Shown: positions 20,121 to 29,967, counted from the stretch's first letter. The stretch: 64,000 nucleotides of DNA from Loktanella sp. M215 (GCF_021735925.1 NZ_WMEA01000001.1:2448001-2512000); one strand, 5' to 3'. The notes: generated by a model not told the origin, from the letters alone. Translations and numbers: made by a program.

Positions 20121-20741
20121 CTAGACGTCGCAGGTGCGCCAGCCTGTGGTGGCCGTCTCTGCGACGGCCAAAAGACGCGCCCGGTCGGCACCGTCCCGCG
20201 CCAGAACGGACATGCCCTGCGTGACGGCAAGGGTCAGGTCCGCCAGCGTGTCCGGCCGCGTGTCTGACGGCATCAGCCCTTTGACAATATCCACCTCGAT
20301 CCGGCGCATGATGATGTCACGCACCGCGCGGCGTTCGGCGGCGACGGCGGCGCGGACCGCCGCCGCCTCTGGCGATCCCGTTGCGGCCGCACTGGCCAAC
20401 AGGCAGCCGGGCGGTGTCGCGTCACCGGTATAGAGCATCGCCGCGCCGCGCAGCATCGCTGCGACAGCCTCGCGCGCGGTCGGCGCGTCGGCCATCGTCT
20501 TCTCCAGCGTCACACGATCTCCCGCGTAGCGGTGCATCGCCTCCAGAAAAAGCTGCTGCTTGTTGCCGAACGCCGCGTAAAGGCTGGGCGCCGTAACCCC
20601 CATGGCCGCCGTCAGATCAGAGATCGACGTCGTCTCGTACCCGCTTTTCCAGAACGCGAGCATCGCCTTTTCCAGCACATCCTCCCGGTCGAACGACAAG
20701 GGGCGGCCCGTCTTGCGTGGTTGAGGTGCGGCTGCTTTCAT
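20121..20741 (-). CDS. TetR-family repressor
   Basis: 206 aa. DNA-binding domain with LEKAMLAFWKSGYETTSIS and LTAAMGVTAPSLYAAFGNKQ helices at about 20-65, then a ligand domain with GCLLASAAATGSP as in NemR/AcuR-like members that sense electrophiles or small acids. Divergent from an aldo-keto reductase with operator-like palindromes between, so it likely represses that gene and itself. Start ATG 20741; an upstream in-frame ATG at 20762 overlaps the promoter. Confidence 0.88.
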   Translation of the reverse strand: MKAAAPQPRKTGRPLSFDREDVLEKAMLAFWKSGYETTSISDLTAAMGVTAPSLYAAFGNKQQLFLEAMHRYAGDRVTLEKTMADAPTAREAVAAMLRGAAMLYTGDATPPGCLLASAAATGSPEAAAVRAAVAAERRAVRDIIMRRIEVDIVKGLMPSDTRPDTLADLTLAVTQGMSVLARDGADRARLLAVAETATTGWRTCDV

Positions 20742-20761
20742 AATGACCGATATTAAAGTCA

Positions 20762-20812
20762 TTGACTTGGTTTCGCAACGGGCAGATATCTTTCATATCG
20801 TTCATTATGAAA
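20762..20812 (+). promoter_or_regulatory. Promoter and operator of the aldo-keto reductase
   Basis: TTGACT at 20762-20767, 17-base spacer, GATATC at 20785 as a weak -10, immediately followed by a perfect inverted repeat TTTCATA-N8-TATGAAA (20791-20812). A second inverted repeat AATGAC...GTCATT lies just upstream at 20743-20763. Arrangement fits repression by the divergent TetR protein. Confidence 0.55.
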
Positions 20813-20825
20813 CATTGGAAATCTC

Positions 20826-21902
20826 ATGACCCTCACGCGCTACCGTGCCCTTGGCCGATCCGGTCTGGTCGTCAGCCCCCTGTGCCTTGGCACCATGACC
20901 TTCGGACCCGGCGACTGGGGCGTGGAAGAGGCAGAGGCCCGCGCGATCTTTGAGGCCTACCGCGACGCGGGGGGCAATTTCGTAGACACCGCGGATATCT
21001 ACGCCGGTGGTGTCAGCGAGGAATTCGTCGGCAAGTTCATCAAGCAGACCGGCACGCGCGACGATATCGTGCTGGCCACGAAGTTCGGCTTCAACGGCTC
21101 GCGCAGTCCTCTGGCCGACCATCCATCACGCGCTGGCAACCCGCACGCCGGCGGGGCGGGGGCCAAGAACATCCACCGCGCGCTGGATGCCTCGCTCAAG
21201 CGGCTTGGGACCGATTACATCGACCTTTACTGGATGCATATCTGGGACGGTGTCACGCCGGTCGAGGAGATCGTCCAGACGCTTGGCGATCTGGTGCGGG
21301 CCGGCAAGATCAGGCACTATGCGTTTTCGGACATGCCCGCCTGGCTGGCGATGAAGGCTGCGACCATCGCATCAGAACGCCGGGTGCCGGGACCGATCGC
21401 CCTGCAGGTCGAATACTCGCTCGTCGCCCGCGACGTGGAGGCCGAGCATTTTGCCGCTGCGCGCGAAGGCGGCATGGGCGTCATGCCATGGAGCCCGCTG
21501 GCCGGCGGCTTTCTGACGGGGAAATACAAGCGCGACAATACCGCGACCACCGGCAGGCTCAGCGGTCCCAACCCCTTTGGCGACAGCAAGTTCAGCGACC
21601 GCAACTGGGACATTCTCGCTGTCGTGAACGCGACGGCGGCCGAACAGGGACGCACACCCGCACAGATCGCGCTGGCTTGGGTCATGGCGCAACGGGGGGT
21701 AACCTCCACGCTGGTCGGCGCACGCAGCGTTGCGCAGTTGACCGGCAATATCGCGGCAACGGATGTGACGCTGACCGGCGCGCAGATGGACAGACTTCAT
21801 CAGGTCTCGGCACTGGAGGGCGGATTTTCTGCCAGCCTGACGGCGCCGATGATCCGGCGCATGGTCTATGGTGGCCACGATGTTATGGGATGGGGCGAAT
21901 AG
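20826..21902 (+). CDS. Aldo/keto reductase
   Basis: 358 aa TIM-barrel oxidoreductase, NADPH-dependent reduction of aldehydes or ketones. Features: LGTMTFG near the start, catalytic Asp/Tyr region FVDTADIYAGG, Lys in VLATKFGF, His in LYWMHIWDG, and the C-terminal coenzyme loop LVGARSVAQL. Substrate unknown; regulation by the neighbouring TetR protein suggests induction by a reactive carbonyl. Confidence 0.93.
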   Translation: MTLTRYRALGRSGLVVSPLCLGTMTFGPGDWGVEEAEARAIFEAYRDAGGNFVDTADIYAGGVSEEFVGKFIKQTGTRDDIVLATKFGFNGSRSPLADHPSRAGNPHAGGAGAKNIHRALDASLKRLGTDYIDLYWMHIWDGVTPVEEIVQTLGDLVRAGKIRHYAFSDMPAWLAMKAATIASERRVPGPIALQVEYSLVARDVEAEHFAAAREGGMGVMPWSPLAGGFLTGKYKRDNTATTGRLSGPNPFGDSKFSDRNWDILAVVNATAAEQGRTPAQIALAWVMAQRGVTSTLVGARSVAQLTGNIAATDVTLTGAQMDRLHQVSALEGGFSASLTAPMIRRMVYGGHDVMGWGE

Positions 21903-22130
21903 CGCCAGTCGTTACCGGGGCGCATCCTCCGCCGGATCAGAAAGCAAAATCATCGCTCTGGGGTGCGGTCCGTCGTGTCGGCGCAGCAGTCATCGCGACT
22001 TGATAGGGGGGGGATGTTTCTGCGGCACTGGCGTCTGGCCGGCCAGCGCCAAGCCACGGACGCAACGCGAGACGGTTCACTGACCTTACGCTTGAGACCG
22101 CAGGACGCGCGGCAGCGAAGACGTAAAACA
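21903..22130. other. Intergenic stretch with no gene seen
   Basis: From the aldo-keto reductase stop to the hairpin at 22131. Short open frames exist on both strands but none shows a recognisable pattern, ribosome site or family motif. Confidence 0.5.
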
Positions 22131-22175
22131 GAAGCCTGCCAGCTTTTCAACTGACAGGCTTCAATGCTTTCTTTT
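22131..22175 (+). terminator. Intrinsic terminator
   Basis: Stem GAAGCCTG/CAGGCTTC with an inner CAG/CTG extension around CTTTTCAA, followed by AATGCTTTCTTTTT. Plus-strand orientation; 229 bases past the aldo-keto reductase stop, so it may end that transcript or one from the intervening DNA. Confidence 0.7.
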
Positions 22176-22255
22176 TCACCGCATGCCGTGGCTCCCGCCC
22201 TGCGCACCGGCGTTTTTGCTGGCGTCATCGTCACGACGGGCGTGACAATGACCCG

Positions 22256-22615
22256 TCAGCCGTTCGCTTCGCGGATCTTGTCGGCGGCGGCCTGATCGAA
22301 GGCGATGCCCTTGTCGGACAGCAGCGTGTCAAGCTCGCCGGACAGCGTCATCTCGGTGATGATGTCGCAGCCGCCGACGAATTCGCCCTTGACGTAAAGC
22401 TGCGGGATCGTGGGCCAGTCGGAGTAATCCTTGATCCCCTGGCGGATCTGGTCGTCGGCCAGCACGTTCACATCGGTATAGTCGATGCCCATGAAGTTCA
22501 GCACGCCTGCGACGCGGGACGAGAAGCCGCACTGCGGCATGGTCTTGGTGCCTTTCATGAACAGCACCACGTCATGGCTGGTCACGGTCTGCTTGATCTG
22601 GTCGGAGGCGGTCAT
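22256..22615 (-). CDS. grxD: Monothiol glutaredoxin (Grx4 type)
   Basis: 119 aa with the CGFS active site at 29-32 and the TIPQLYVKGEFVGGCDI glutathione-binding segment. CGFS glutaredoxins carry [2Fe-2S] clusters for transfer and iron sensing. The bolA-like gene 69 bases upstream on the same strand encodes its usual partner. Start at 22615 (MTASDQIKQ). Confidence 0.95.
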   Translation of the reverse strand: MTASDQIKQTVTSHDVVLFMKGTKTMPQCGFSSRVAGVLNFMGIDYTDVNVLADDQIRQGIKDYSDWPTIPQLYVKGEFVGGCDIITEMTLSGELDTLLSDKGIAFDQAAADKIREANG

Positions 22616-22684
22616 TCTGGGATCCTTTCGGGAGCGGCCGGCCAGTGGCGGGCCCAAATGTTCTGCGAAAATCGGCGTGCCGTG

Positions 22685-22921
22685 TCAGTCCGGCGCGCGT
22701 GTGGTCAGGGCCAGGGCATGCAGGTCGCCCTGACTGCCGTCCATCTTACCCTTGAGGGCGGCATAGACGGCGCGTTGCTGCTGCACACGGTTCTGGCCCT
22801 TGAAGCTCGGGTCGATCACTTCTGCCGCGAAATGCGCGCCGTCGTCGCCCTGCACAGTGATCTGCGCGTCGGGAAAACTGTCACGCAGCAGGGTCTCGAT
22901 TTCGTGGGCGGTGATGGGCAT
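22685..22921 (-). CDS. BolA-family protein
   Basis: 78 aa, KH-like fold with the family pattern FPDAQITVQGDDGAHFAAEV and a conserved His, then FKGQNRVQQQRAVYAALKG. BolA proteins form cluster-bound heterodimers with CGFS glutaredoxins; the next gene downstream is such a glutaredoxin. Start at 22921 (MPITAHEIE). Confidence 0.92.
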   Translation of the reverse strand: MPITAHEIETLLRDSFPDAQITVQGDDGAHFAAEVIDPSFKGQNRVQQQRAVYAALKGKMDGSQGDLHALALTTRAPD

Positions 22922-22963
22922 CTTTGGCGTCCTTCGGTCGGGTGCGCTTAACTTATGAACCTG

Positions 22964-22995
22964 ACCCGGAGGGGGCAAGGGGGGACCCTCCGGGT
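22964..22995 (-). terminator. Hairpin after purL
   Basis: Ten-bp perfect arms ACCCGGAGGG and CCCTCCGGGT around a G-rich loop, 28 bases past the purL stop on the minus strand. No T-run on that strand. Confidence 0.55.
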
Positions 22996-23023
22996 GTCGT
23001 TTATCTGGCCAGGTGAATGCAGT

Positions 23024-25183
23024 TCACGCCACCGCATCGGCGAAGGCGCTGCGGTAGAGGGCGGAGAGTGGTGCAATCGGCGCGCTGTAGGCGCCGAAGG
23101 TGATCTGGTCGCCACCGGCCTGTCCGACGCGGGTCAGGGGCAGGCCGGCCTTGTCTGCGGCGCTCAGCAGCGCCTCGGCCTGATCGAAGGTCGCGGCGAT
23201 CAGGTAGCGGGCCTGATCCTCGGCAAAGAGCTGCGCCGTGTCGTCCGTGTCGAGGCTGAGGCCCACGCCAGCGGTGTCCGCCATTTCGAACGCCGCGAGG
23301 GCCAGGCCGCCGTCGGCGAGGTCGGTGCAGGCGGTGATATGGGCGGCATGCGCGCGGATGAAGTCGCCGTGGGCGGCTTCGGTCACGAGGTTGACGGGGG
23401 GCGCGTCGCCTTCGGCGCGGTTCAGGTGTTCGGCCAGCAGGGCGGTCTGGCCCATGTGACCGGGGGTATCACCCAGCAGCAGCAGCGTGTGGCCGTCCGC
23501 AAGCGTGCCGCGGATGATCTGGTCCACGTCGGCGATCAGGCCCACGGCGCCGATGGTGGGCGTCGGCAGGATGCCGGTCCCGTCGGTTTCATTGTAAAGC
23601 GAGACATTGCCGGACACGATCGGCATGTCGAGGGCGGTGACGGCTTCGCCGATGCCTTTGATGGCGCCGACGAACTGGCCCATGATGCGGGGCTTTTCGG
23701 GGTTGCCGAAGTTCATGTTGTCGGTGGTGGCAAGGGGTTTTGCCCCCACGGCGGTCAGGTTGCGATAGGCCTCTGCCACCGCCTGACGGCCCCCTTCGAC
23801 GGGGTTGGCAAAGACGTAGCGCGGTGTCACGTCAGAGGTGAAGGCCAGCGCCTTGGTCGTGCCGTGGATGCGGGTGATGCCGGCCCCCGCGCCGGGGATC
23901 CGCAGGGTGTCGCCCATGACCTGGGCATCGTATTGTTCATAGACCCAGGACTTGGACGCGTAGTTCGGGCTGCCGATCAGCGCGCGCAGGCCCGCAATGG
24001 GATCGACATGGGGAATGTCGCCGACCGGGGCAGCTTGCGGAGTCTCTTCCCACGGGCGGTCGTATTCTGGGGCGGAGGAGGCGAGTTTCGACAACGGCAG
24101 GTCGGCCTTGGTCTCTCCGTTATGCAGGATCAGAAACCGATCCTCGGCGATGGTCTCGCCCACGATGGCAAAATCGAGGTCCCATTTGACGAAGACGGCG
24201 CGGGCCTCGGCCTCCAGTTCCGGCTTCAGCACCATGAGCATGCGTTCCTGGGATTCGGACAGCATCATCTCGTAGGCGGTCATGTGGAGTTCGCGCTGGG
24301 GCACGTTTTCCAGATCAAGCCGCACGCCAAGGCCGCCCTTGTCGCCCATTTCCACGGCGGAACAGGTCAGGCCCGCGGCCCCCATGTCCTGAATGGAGAT
24401 GACGGCGCCGGTCGCCATCAGTTCCAATGTGGCTTCCATCAGGCGTTTCTCGGTGAACGGGTCGCCGACCTGCACGGTGGGGCGCTTGTCCTCGATCGTG
24501 TCATCGAATTCTGCGGATGCCATGGTGGCGCCGCCGACGCCGTCGCGCCCCGTCTTGGCCCCAAGGTAGACGACGGGCATGCCGACGCCGGAGGCGGCAG
24601 AGTAGAAAATCTTGTCGGCATCGGCCAGACCGGCGGCAAAGGCGTTCACAAGGCAGTTGCCGTTGTAGGACGCATCAAACCGCACTTCGCCACCGACCGT
24701 CGGCACGCCAAAGGCGTTGCCGTAACCGCCGACACCGGCGACCACGCCGTTGACCAGTTGCCGGGTCTTCGGGTGCGACGGCACCCCGAAGGACAGAGAG
24801 TTCATCGCCGCAATGGGCCGTGCACCCATCGTGAAGACGTCGCGCAGGATGCCGCCGACGCCCGTCGCCGCACCCTGATAGGGTTCGATGTAGCTGGGGT
24901 GGTTGTGGCTTTCCATCTTGAAGACGACGGCCTGACCGTCACCGATATCGACGACGCCCGCGTTCTCTCCCGGACCGCAAATGACCTGCGGGCCGGTGGT
25001 CGGCAGGGTGCGCAGCCACTTCTTGGAGGACTTGTAGGAACAATGTTCGTTCCACATCGCCGAAAAGATGCCGAGTTCGGTGAAGGTCGGTTCGCGTCCG
25101 ATGATGTCGAGGATGCGGTCGTATTCGTCGGGCTTCAGCCCGTGGGCGGCGATCAGGTCTGGCGTGATGGTCGGTTCGGTCAT
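23024..25183 (-). CDS. purL: Phosphoribosylformylglycinamidine synthase subunit II
   Basis: ATP-dependent amination of FGAR in purine synthesis. 719 aa, the small (split) PurL that works with PurQ and PurS, neither of which is in the window. Motifs: [12 protein letters not shown] near 45, [24 protein letters not shown], and the second half [13 protein letters not shown]. Its leader region holds a strong terminator at 25278-25308. Confidence 0.97.
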   Translation of the reverse strand: MTEPTITPDLIAAHGLKPDEYDRILDIIGREPTFTELGIFSAMWNEHCSYKSSKKWLRTLPTTGPQVICGPGENAGVVDIGDGQAVVFKMESHNHPSYIEPYQGAATGVGGILRDVFTMGARPIAAMNSLSFGVPSHPKTRQLVNGVVAGVGGYGNAFGVPTVGGEVRFDASYNGNCLVNAFAAGLADADKIFYSAASGVGMPVVYLGAKTGRDGVGGATMASAEFDDTIEDKRPTVQVGDPFTEKRLMEATLELMATGAVISIQDMGAAGLTCSAVEMGDKGGLGVRLDLENVPQRELHMTAYEMMLSESQERMLMVLKPELEAEARAVFVKWDLDFAIVGETIAEDRFLILHNGETKADLPLSKLASSAPEYDRPWEETPQAAPVGDIPHVDPIAGLRALIGSPNYASKSWVYEQYDAQVMGDTLRIPGAGAGITRIHGTTKALAFTSDVTPRYVFANPVEGGRQAVAEAYRNLTAVGAKPLATTDNMNFGNPEKPRIMGQFVGAIKGIGEAVTALDMPIVSGNVSLYNETDGTGILPTPTIGAVGLIADVDQIIRGTLADGHTLLLLGDTPGHMGQTALLAEHLNRAEGDAPPVNLVTEAAHGDFIRAHAAHITACTDLADGGLALAAFEMADTAGVGLSLDTDDTAQLFAEDQARYLIAATFDQAEALLSAADKAGLPLTRVGQAGGDQITFGAYSAPIAPLSALYRSAFADAVA

Positions 25184-25277
25184 GGCATCCCCCGGGGTGA
25201 CGTTCGCCTGCTTTTAGGCGACTGGCGGTCCAAGGGAAAGGGCCGCACGGCCATCTGTGTGCGACGCCGACCGCGAC

Positions 25278-25308
25278 ACAAAAAAATGCCGGGCACAAAG
25301 GCCCGGCG
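25278..25308 (-). terminator. Strong intrinsic terminator before purL
   Basis: GCCGGGC/GCCCGGC stem with a 6-base loop followed on the minus strand by seven T. It lies 139 bases past the LysR stop and about 95 bases before purL. It may end LysR transcripts, a small RNA, or act as an attenuator of purL. Confidence 0.85.
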
Positions 25309-25362
25309 AAGTCCAACAGGGAGGTGAAGCAAGTGGCTCTCACCGCATCGCTTCATCATTGC
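25280..25362 (-). ncRNA. Possible small RNA ending at the purL-proximal terminator
   Basis: A TTGATT...TATCTG promoter-like pair and a TTGACA at 25403-25408 lie upstream on the minus strand, and the transcript would end at the strong terminator. It contains a GGTGA/TCACC stem and CACCTCCC, complementary to ribosome binding sites. Alternatives: simply the LysR 3' end, or a purL leader; an open frame starting MMKRCGESHLL also overlaps. Confidence 0.3.
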
Positions 25363-25446
25363 AGATAAGGCTCGATTTTTGTGCAATCAAGAAAAAAGCC
25401 GATGTCAAGTTGCAATGCCGCTATGCGTTGCACGCATGACGCGGTG

Positions 25447-26367
25447 TCAGACCGATGTGTCGGGGCTGGCTGCGATGTCCCTGACGCTTTTGCGATGGGC
25501 AAAGATTTCATCCTGCACGAAGTCGCGAAACGCCATGATGCGGCGCGACTGGCGCAATTCCTCGGGGTAGGCGAGGAACACCGGGACCTCGCCGCTTTCC
25601 AGTTCGGGCAGGCAACGGATCAGATGGGGAAAATCTTCTGTCACGTAGTCCGGCAGCACGCCGACGCCGAGGTTGTTGATGACGCCCTGCAGTACCCCGA
25701 AATAGTTGTTCACGGTAAAGATCGACTGCACCTCGTGGCTCAGCAGGTGATGGATCAGCGTCGACCCGGCGCTGACCTGTGTCGAGGTCAGGGCCTGACA
25801 GATCAGCCGATGCCCCGAGATATCCTGGATCGCCGCCAGTGGCGGGCGCGTTTCCAGGTATTCGCGCGTCGCGTACAGCCGCATCCGGATGTTCATCAGC
25901 CGCTTGCGGATCAGGTCGGCCTGAGACGGCTCTTTCATGCGGATCGCGACGTCGGCCTCGCGCATCGGCAGGTCGAGCACGCGTTCCTCCAGCATCAGGT
26001 CGATCTTGATGTCGGGGTATTTCTCGTAGAGTTTCGGCAACCGCGGCGCAAGCCAGAGGGTGCCGAACCCGGTCGTCGTGGTCACGCGCAACTCGCCAAA
26101 GACTTCTTCTTCGCTGTCCCGAATGCGGGCACTGGCGGCTTCCAGCCTGCGGTTCATCGACTTGGTCGCGTCGAACAGCAACTCGCCCTGTTCGGTCAGG
26201 ATCAACCCGCGCGCGTGGCGGTGAAACAAGGTGGTGTTCAGCGATTCTTCCAGCGCGCGGATCTGGCGGCTGACGGCAGATTGCGACAGGTGCAGCACGT
26301 CGCCCGCATGGGTCAGCGACCCCGCGTCAGCCACGGCATGAAATATTCTAAGCTTGTCCCAGTCCAT
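25447..26367 (-). CDS. LysR-family regulator divergent from the IOR gene
   Basis: 306 aa: winged helix WDKLRIFHAVADAGSLTHA ... SQSAVSRQIRALEE at 1-60, then a LysR substrate domain. Start fixed by GGAGG 5-6 bases before ATG 26367. Transcribed away from the indolepyruvate ferredoxin oxidoreductase gene; the 162-base intergenic region holds matching inverted half-sites, so regulation of that gene is likely. Effector unknown. Confidence 0.87.
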   Translation of the reverse strand: MDWDKLRIFHAVADAGSLTHAGDVLHLSQSAVSRQIRALEESLNTTLFHRHARGLILTEQGELLFDATKSMNRRLEAASARIRDSEEEVFGELRVTTTTGFGTLWLAPRLPKLYEKYPDIKIDLMLEERVLDLPMREADVAIRMKEPSQADLIRKRLMNIRMRLYATREYLETRPPLAAIQDISGHRLICQALTSTQVSAGSTLIHHLLSHEVQSIFTVNNYFGVLQGVINNLGVGVLPDYVTEDFPHLIRCLPELESGEVPVFLAYPEELRQSRRIMAFRDFVQDEIFAHRKSVRDIAASPDTSV

Positions 26368-26426
26368 CCCAGCCTCCTGCCGCACAAATTAACCATACGC
26401 AATGGAACTTCATTACGCAGGGATGT

Positions 26427-26485
26427 GTCACAAATCAATGAAGGGTGATGCTGAATAAACCCTTTGTAGGTCAGAATTTGTGACC
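26427..26485. promoter_or_regulatory. Paired LysR-type sites in the LysR/IOR intergenic region
   Basis: GTCACAAAT (26427-26435) and ATTTGTGAC (26476-26484) are exact inverted copies. The second overlaps GGTCA-N7-TGACC, which contains a T-N11-A box (26471-26483). Such a two-site layout is typical for LysR activation of a divergent target. Confidence 0.6.
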
Positions 26486-26529
26486 TATGCTGAGGAAATA
26501 ACCGCAAATTGCGCATGAGGAGGTGCACG

Positions 26530-29500
26530 ATGGGCCGGGAAGAGATTTCGCTGAACGATCGGTTCGATCTGGAAAAGTCGCCGGTGCTGCTGAACGGCAC
26601 GCAGGCGCTGGTGCGGCTGATGCTGATGCAGCGGGCACGGGACGTAAGGGCGGGGCTGAACACCGCAGGTTACGTCACCGGATATCGCGGATCGCCGCTG
26701 GGTGCCGTGGACATGCAGATGGCGAAGGCGGCCAAGGCGTTGACGGCATCGCAGGTGACATTCCAGCCGGGCCTGAACGAGGATCTGGCGGCGACGGCCC
26801 TCTGGGGCAGCCAACAGGCTGAACTGCGCGGCGAGGGGAAATACGACGGCGTCTTTGGCCTCTGGTACGGCAAGGGCCCCGGCGTGGACCGCTCCGGTGA
26901 CGTGATGCGGCACGCGAACATGGCCGGCACGTCGCCCCACGGCGGCGTCATCATGGCGATGGGCGACGACCATACGGGTGAAAGCTCCACCACCCTGCAC
27001 CAGTCCGACTGGGCGATGGTCGATGCCTACATGCCCATCGTCAGCCCTGCCGGTGTGCAAGAGGTGATGGATTACGGCCTCTACGCCTGGGCGCTGTCGC
27101 GCTATGCGGGCGTCTGGGTGGGTCTGAAAACGATGAAAGACACGATCGAGGTGACGAGCGTCGTGGACGGCGACCCGCACCGGTTGTCCTTCGTGACGCC
27201 GGACATGAAGCTGCCCGACGAGGGGTTGAACATCCGTCTGGTCGACACCCCCGTGGCGCAAGAGGCGCGGATGATCGACCACAAGCGCTTTGCGGCAGAG
27301 GCGTTTTCCCGCGCCAACAAGATGGACCAGCGTAAGTGGGGCAAGGCGGGCGCAAAGATTGGCTTCGTCGCGGCGGGCAAGAACTGGTTGGATCTGGTCC
27401 ATGCGCTGTCGTTGCTGGGCATCGACGCGGCCGAGGCCGAGCGTCTGGGGATCACCACTTACAAGGTCGGTCAGGTCTGGCCGCTCGACATGGCCTCGTT
27501 TCATGAATGGGCCGAGGGCCTCGATCTGGTCGTCGTGGTCGAGGAAAAGCGCAAGCTGATCGAGGTGCAGGTCAAGGAGGCGCTCTTCGACGACACCCGG
27601 ACCCGCGTCTACGGCTGGCACAAGGGCGATGAGCACTCCGAAGGCCGGCGCGAGGAGGTCTTCCCGACGCGCTACGCCCTCGATCCGATCTGGATCGCGG
27701 AAAAGCTGGGCGGGATTTTGACCGAGGAAGGCTGCGGATCCGACGGCGTGACCGCAGGCCTCGCGCAACTGGCCGAGGCCCGCCGCGCCGACAACGTGCC
27801 CGAACTGGCGGCCCGTCTGCCATATTTCTGCTCGGGCTGTCCGCACAACTCCAGCACCAAGGTGCCCGAAGGCTCCCGCGCCTATGCGGGCATCGGCTGT
27901 CACTACATGGTGCAGTGGATGGACCGCAGCACCGTGGGCTTTACCCAGATGGGCGGTGAAGGTGCCAACTGGGTCGGCGAGGCGCCGTTCAGCAAGACCG
28001 GCCACGTCTTCCAGAACCTCGGCGACGGCACATACAACCACTCCGGGGTGCAGGCGATCCGCTTCGCGCTGATGGCGGGGACGACGATCACCTACAAGAT
28101 CCTCTACAACGACGCCGTCGCGATGACGGGCGGGCAGGGCAACGATGGCGGCCTGACCGCCGACCGCATCGTGGCCGAACTGATCGCGATGGGCGTCAAG
28201 GACGTCCGCGTCGTCTATGACGAGAAGGAAGACGTCGATCCCGCCATGTTCCCCAAGGGCGTGCCTTTGTCAGAACGGGCAGAGCTGCCGCGGGTGCAGG
28301 CGGAACTGGCCAAGACCAAGGGCGTCAGCGCGCTGGTCTACATCCAGACCTGTGCCGCCGAAAAACGCCGCCGTCGCAAGCGGGGCCAGTTCCCCGACCC
28401 GGACAAGCGGGTCTTTATCAACACCGACGTCTGCGAAGGCTGCGGCGACTGCGGGGTGCAGTCGAACTGCGTGTCCATCGTGCCGGTTGAAACCGAACTC
28501 GGGCGCAAGCGTGCCATTGACCAGTCGTCCTGCAACAAGGACTTTTCCTGCCTCAAGGGCTTCTGCCCCTCCTTCGTCACCGTCGAAGGCGCGCAGCTGA
28601 AAAAGGCCGCCACCGCGCAGGTCGATCTGCCCGACATGCCCGACCCGGTGCTGCCCGCGATCCACGGCACCCACAACGTCGTCATCACCGGCGTCGGCGG
28701 CACCGGCGTCGTGACCATCGGCGCGGTGCTGGCGATGGCTGCACACCTTGACGGCAAGGGGGCTGGCATGATGGAAATGGCGGGCCTTGCGCAAAAGGGC
28801 GGTGCCGTCCGCATCCATTGTCGTCTGGCGAACCGGCCAGAGGACATCAGCGCGATCCGCGTCGCCACCGGCGAATGTGACGCCCTGATCGGCGGCGACC
28901 TCGTCGTATCGGCGGGCGCCAAGACCATCGGCCTGATGAAGACCGGCCGGACCAAGGGTGTGGTGAACGCGCACGAGATCATCACCGGCGACTTTACCAA
29001 GAACACGGAGTTTCAGCTGCCGGTGGAGCAGCTGAAACTGTCCCTCGCGGCCCGGATGCGGGACGACGTGCATCTGTTCGATGCGACCGATCTGGCGAAG
29101 GCCACGATGGGCGACAGCATCTATTCCAACATGATGATCTTCGGCGCCGCCTGGCAGATGGGCGCGATCCCCGTCTCGGGCGACGCGATCCGCCGGGCGA
29201 TCACACTCAACGGCGCGGCCGTCGACCGCAACCTGCGCGCCTTCGAACTGGGGCGCTGGGCGGTGCTGCACCCGGAACAGGCGGCGGATCTGGGCGCGCC
29301 AAAGGTGGTCAGCCTGCCGAAATCCCTGAACGACCGCATCGCCTATCGCGAAAAGCATCTGACGACCTACCAGAACAAGCGGCTGGCGAAACGCTACCGC
29401 GCCATGGTGGACCGCTTCACCGACCCCGCGCTGAAGGAAGCGGTCGCCTTGGGCTATCACAAGCTGCTGGCCTACAAGGACGAATACGAGGTCGCGCGTC

Positions 29501-29940
29501 TGCTGCAGGACAGCGAGGCCAAGGCGCGAGAGGCCTTCGATGGCGATATCAATGTCAGCTATCACCTTGCCCCGCCGCTGATGACAAAGGACGGCCCCGA
29601 CGGACGCCCGATGAAAAAGACCTTCGGTGCGGGCATGGGCCGCGCCTTTCCGTGGCTGGCCCGGCTCAAGGTGCTGCGCGGCACGCCGCTCGACCCCTTC
29701 GGCTATACCACCGAGCGCCGGATGGAACGCGCCCTGATCGCGCAATACGAGGCCGACATGACGGCGCTGGGCACACAGGCCGCGCGGGACCCCGACGCCG
29801 CCGTGGCCCTTGCACGGCTGCCCCTGACGATCCGCGGCTTCGGCCCGGTCAAGGCCGCCAACGCCGCCAAGGCCGAGAAAGAGCGTGAAGTGCTCCTCGC
29901 CCGGCTGCGTGATGGACCCGCGCGCATGGCAGCTGAATAG
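26530..29940 (+). CDS. Indolepyruvate ferredoxin oxidoreductase, fused subunits
   Basis: 1136 aa, alpha and beta parts in one chain. Thiamine-diphosphate domains with LNEDLAATALWGSQQ and NDAVAMTGGQGNDGG; an iron-sulfur insertion with CEGCGDCGVQSNC near 634 and CNKDFSCLKGFC near 664; C-terminal 2-oxoacid oxidoreductase gamma domain from VITGVGGTGVVT near 717. Oxidatively decarboxylates aryl 2-oxoacids from aromatic amino acids to acyl-CoA. AGGAGG 7 bases before ATG 26530 decides the start. Likely controlled by the divergent LysR. Confidence 0.93.
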   Translation: MGREEISLNDRFDLEKSPVLLNGTQALVRLMLMQRARDVRAGLNTAGYVTGYRGSPLGAVDMQMAKAAKALTASQVTFQPGLNEDLAATALWGSQQAELRGEGKYDGVFGLWYGKGPGVDRSGDVMRHANMAGTSPHGGVIMAMGDDHTGESSTTLHQSDWAMVDAYMPIVSPAGVQEVMDYGLYAWALSRYAGVWVGLKTMKDTIEVTSVVDGDPHRLSFVTPDMKLPDEGLNIRLVDTPVAQEARMIDHKRFAAEAFSRANKMDQRKWGKAGAKIGFVAAGKNWLDLVHALSLLGIDAAEAERLGITTYKVGQVWPLDMASFHEWAEGLDLVVVVEEKRKLIEVQVKEALFDDTRTRVYGWHKGDEHSEGRREEVFPTRYALDPIWIAEKLGGILTEEGCGSDGVTAGLAQLAEARRADNVPELAARLPYFCSGCPHNSSTKVPEGSRAYAGIGCHYMVQWMDRSTVGFTQMGGEGANWVGEAPFSKTGHVFQNLGDGTYNHSGVQAIRFALMAGTTITYKILYNDAVAMTGGQGNDGGLTADRIVAELIAMGVKDVRVVYDEKEDVDPAMFPKGVPLSERAELPRVQAELAKTKGVSALVYIQTCAAEKRRRRKRGQFPDPDKRVFINTDVCEGCGDCGVQSNCVSIVPVETELGRKRAIDQSSCNKDFSCLKGFCPSFVTVEGAQLKKAATAQVDLPDMPDPVLPAIHGTHNVVITGVGGTGVVTIGAVLAMAAHLDGKGAGMMEMAGLAQKGGAVRIHCRLANRPEDISAIRVATGECDALIGGDLVVSAGAKTIGLMKTGRTKGVVNAHEIITGDFTKNTEFQLPVEQLKLSLAARMRDDVHLFDATDLAKATMGDSIYSNMMIFGAAWQMGAIPVSGDAIRRAITLNGAAVDRNLRAFELGRWAVLHPEQAADLGAPKVVSLPKSLNDRIAYREKHLTTYQNKRLAKRYRAMVDRFTDPALKEAVALGYHKLLAYKDEYEVARLLQDSEAKAREAFDGDINVSYHLAPPLMTKDGPDGRPMKKTFGAGMGRAFPWLARLKVLRGTPLDPFGYTTERRMERALIAQYEADMTALGTQAARDPDAAVALARLPLTIRGFGPVKAANAAKAEKEREVLLARLRDGPARMAAE

Positions 29941-29967
29941 CTTTTCTGCCCGCGTTTACAACTCCTT

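Noticed and set aside
22955..25327. 790-codon plus-strand open frame over purL
   Set aside because: Mirror frame of purL caused by GC-rich third positions; low-complexity Gly/Arg/His translation.
26485..28041. Minus-strand open frame over the IOR gene
   Set aside because: Antisense shadow; the plus strand carries full-length family motifs and a good ribosome site.
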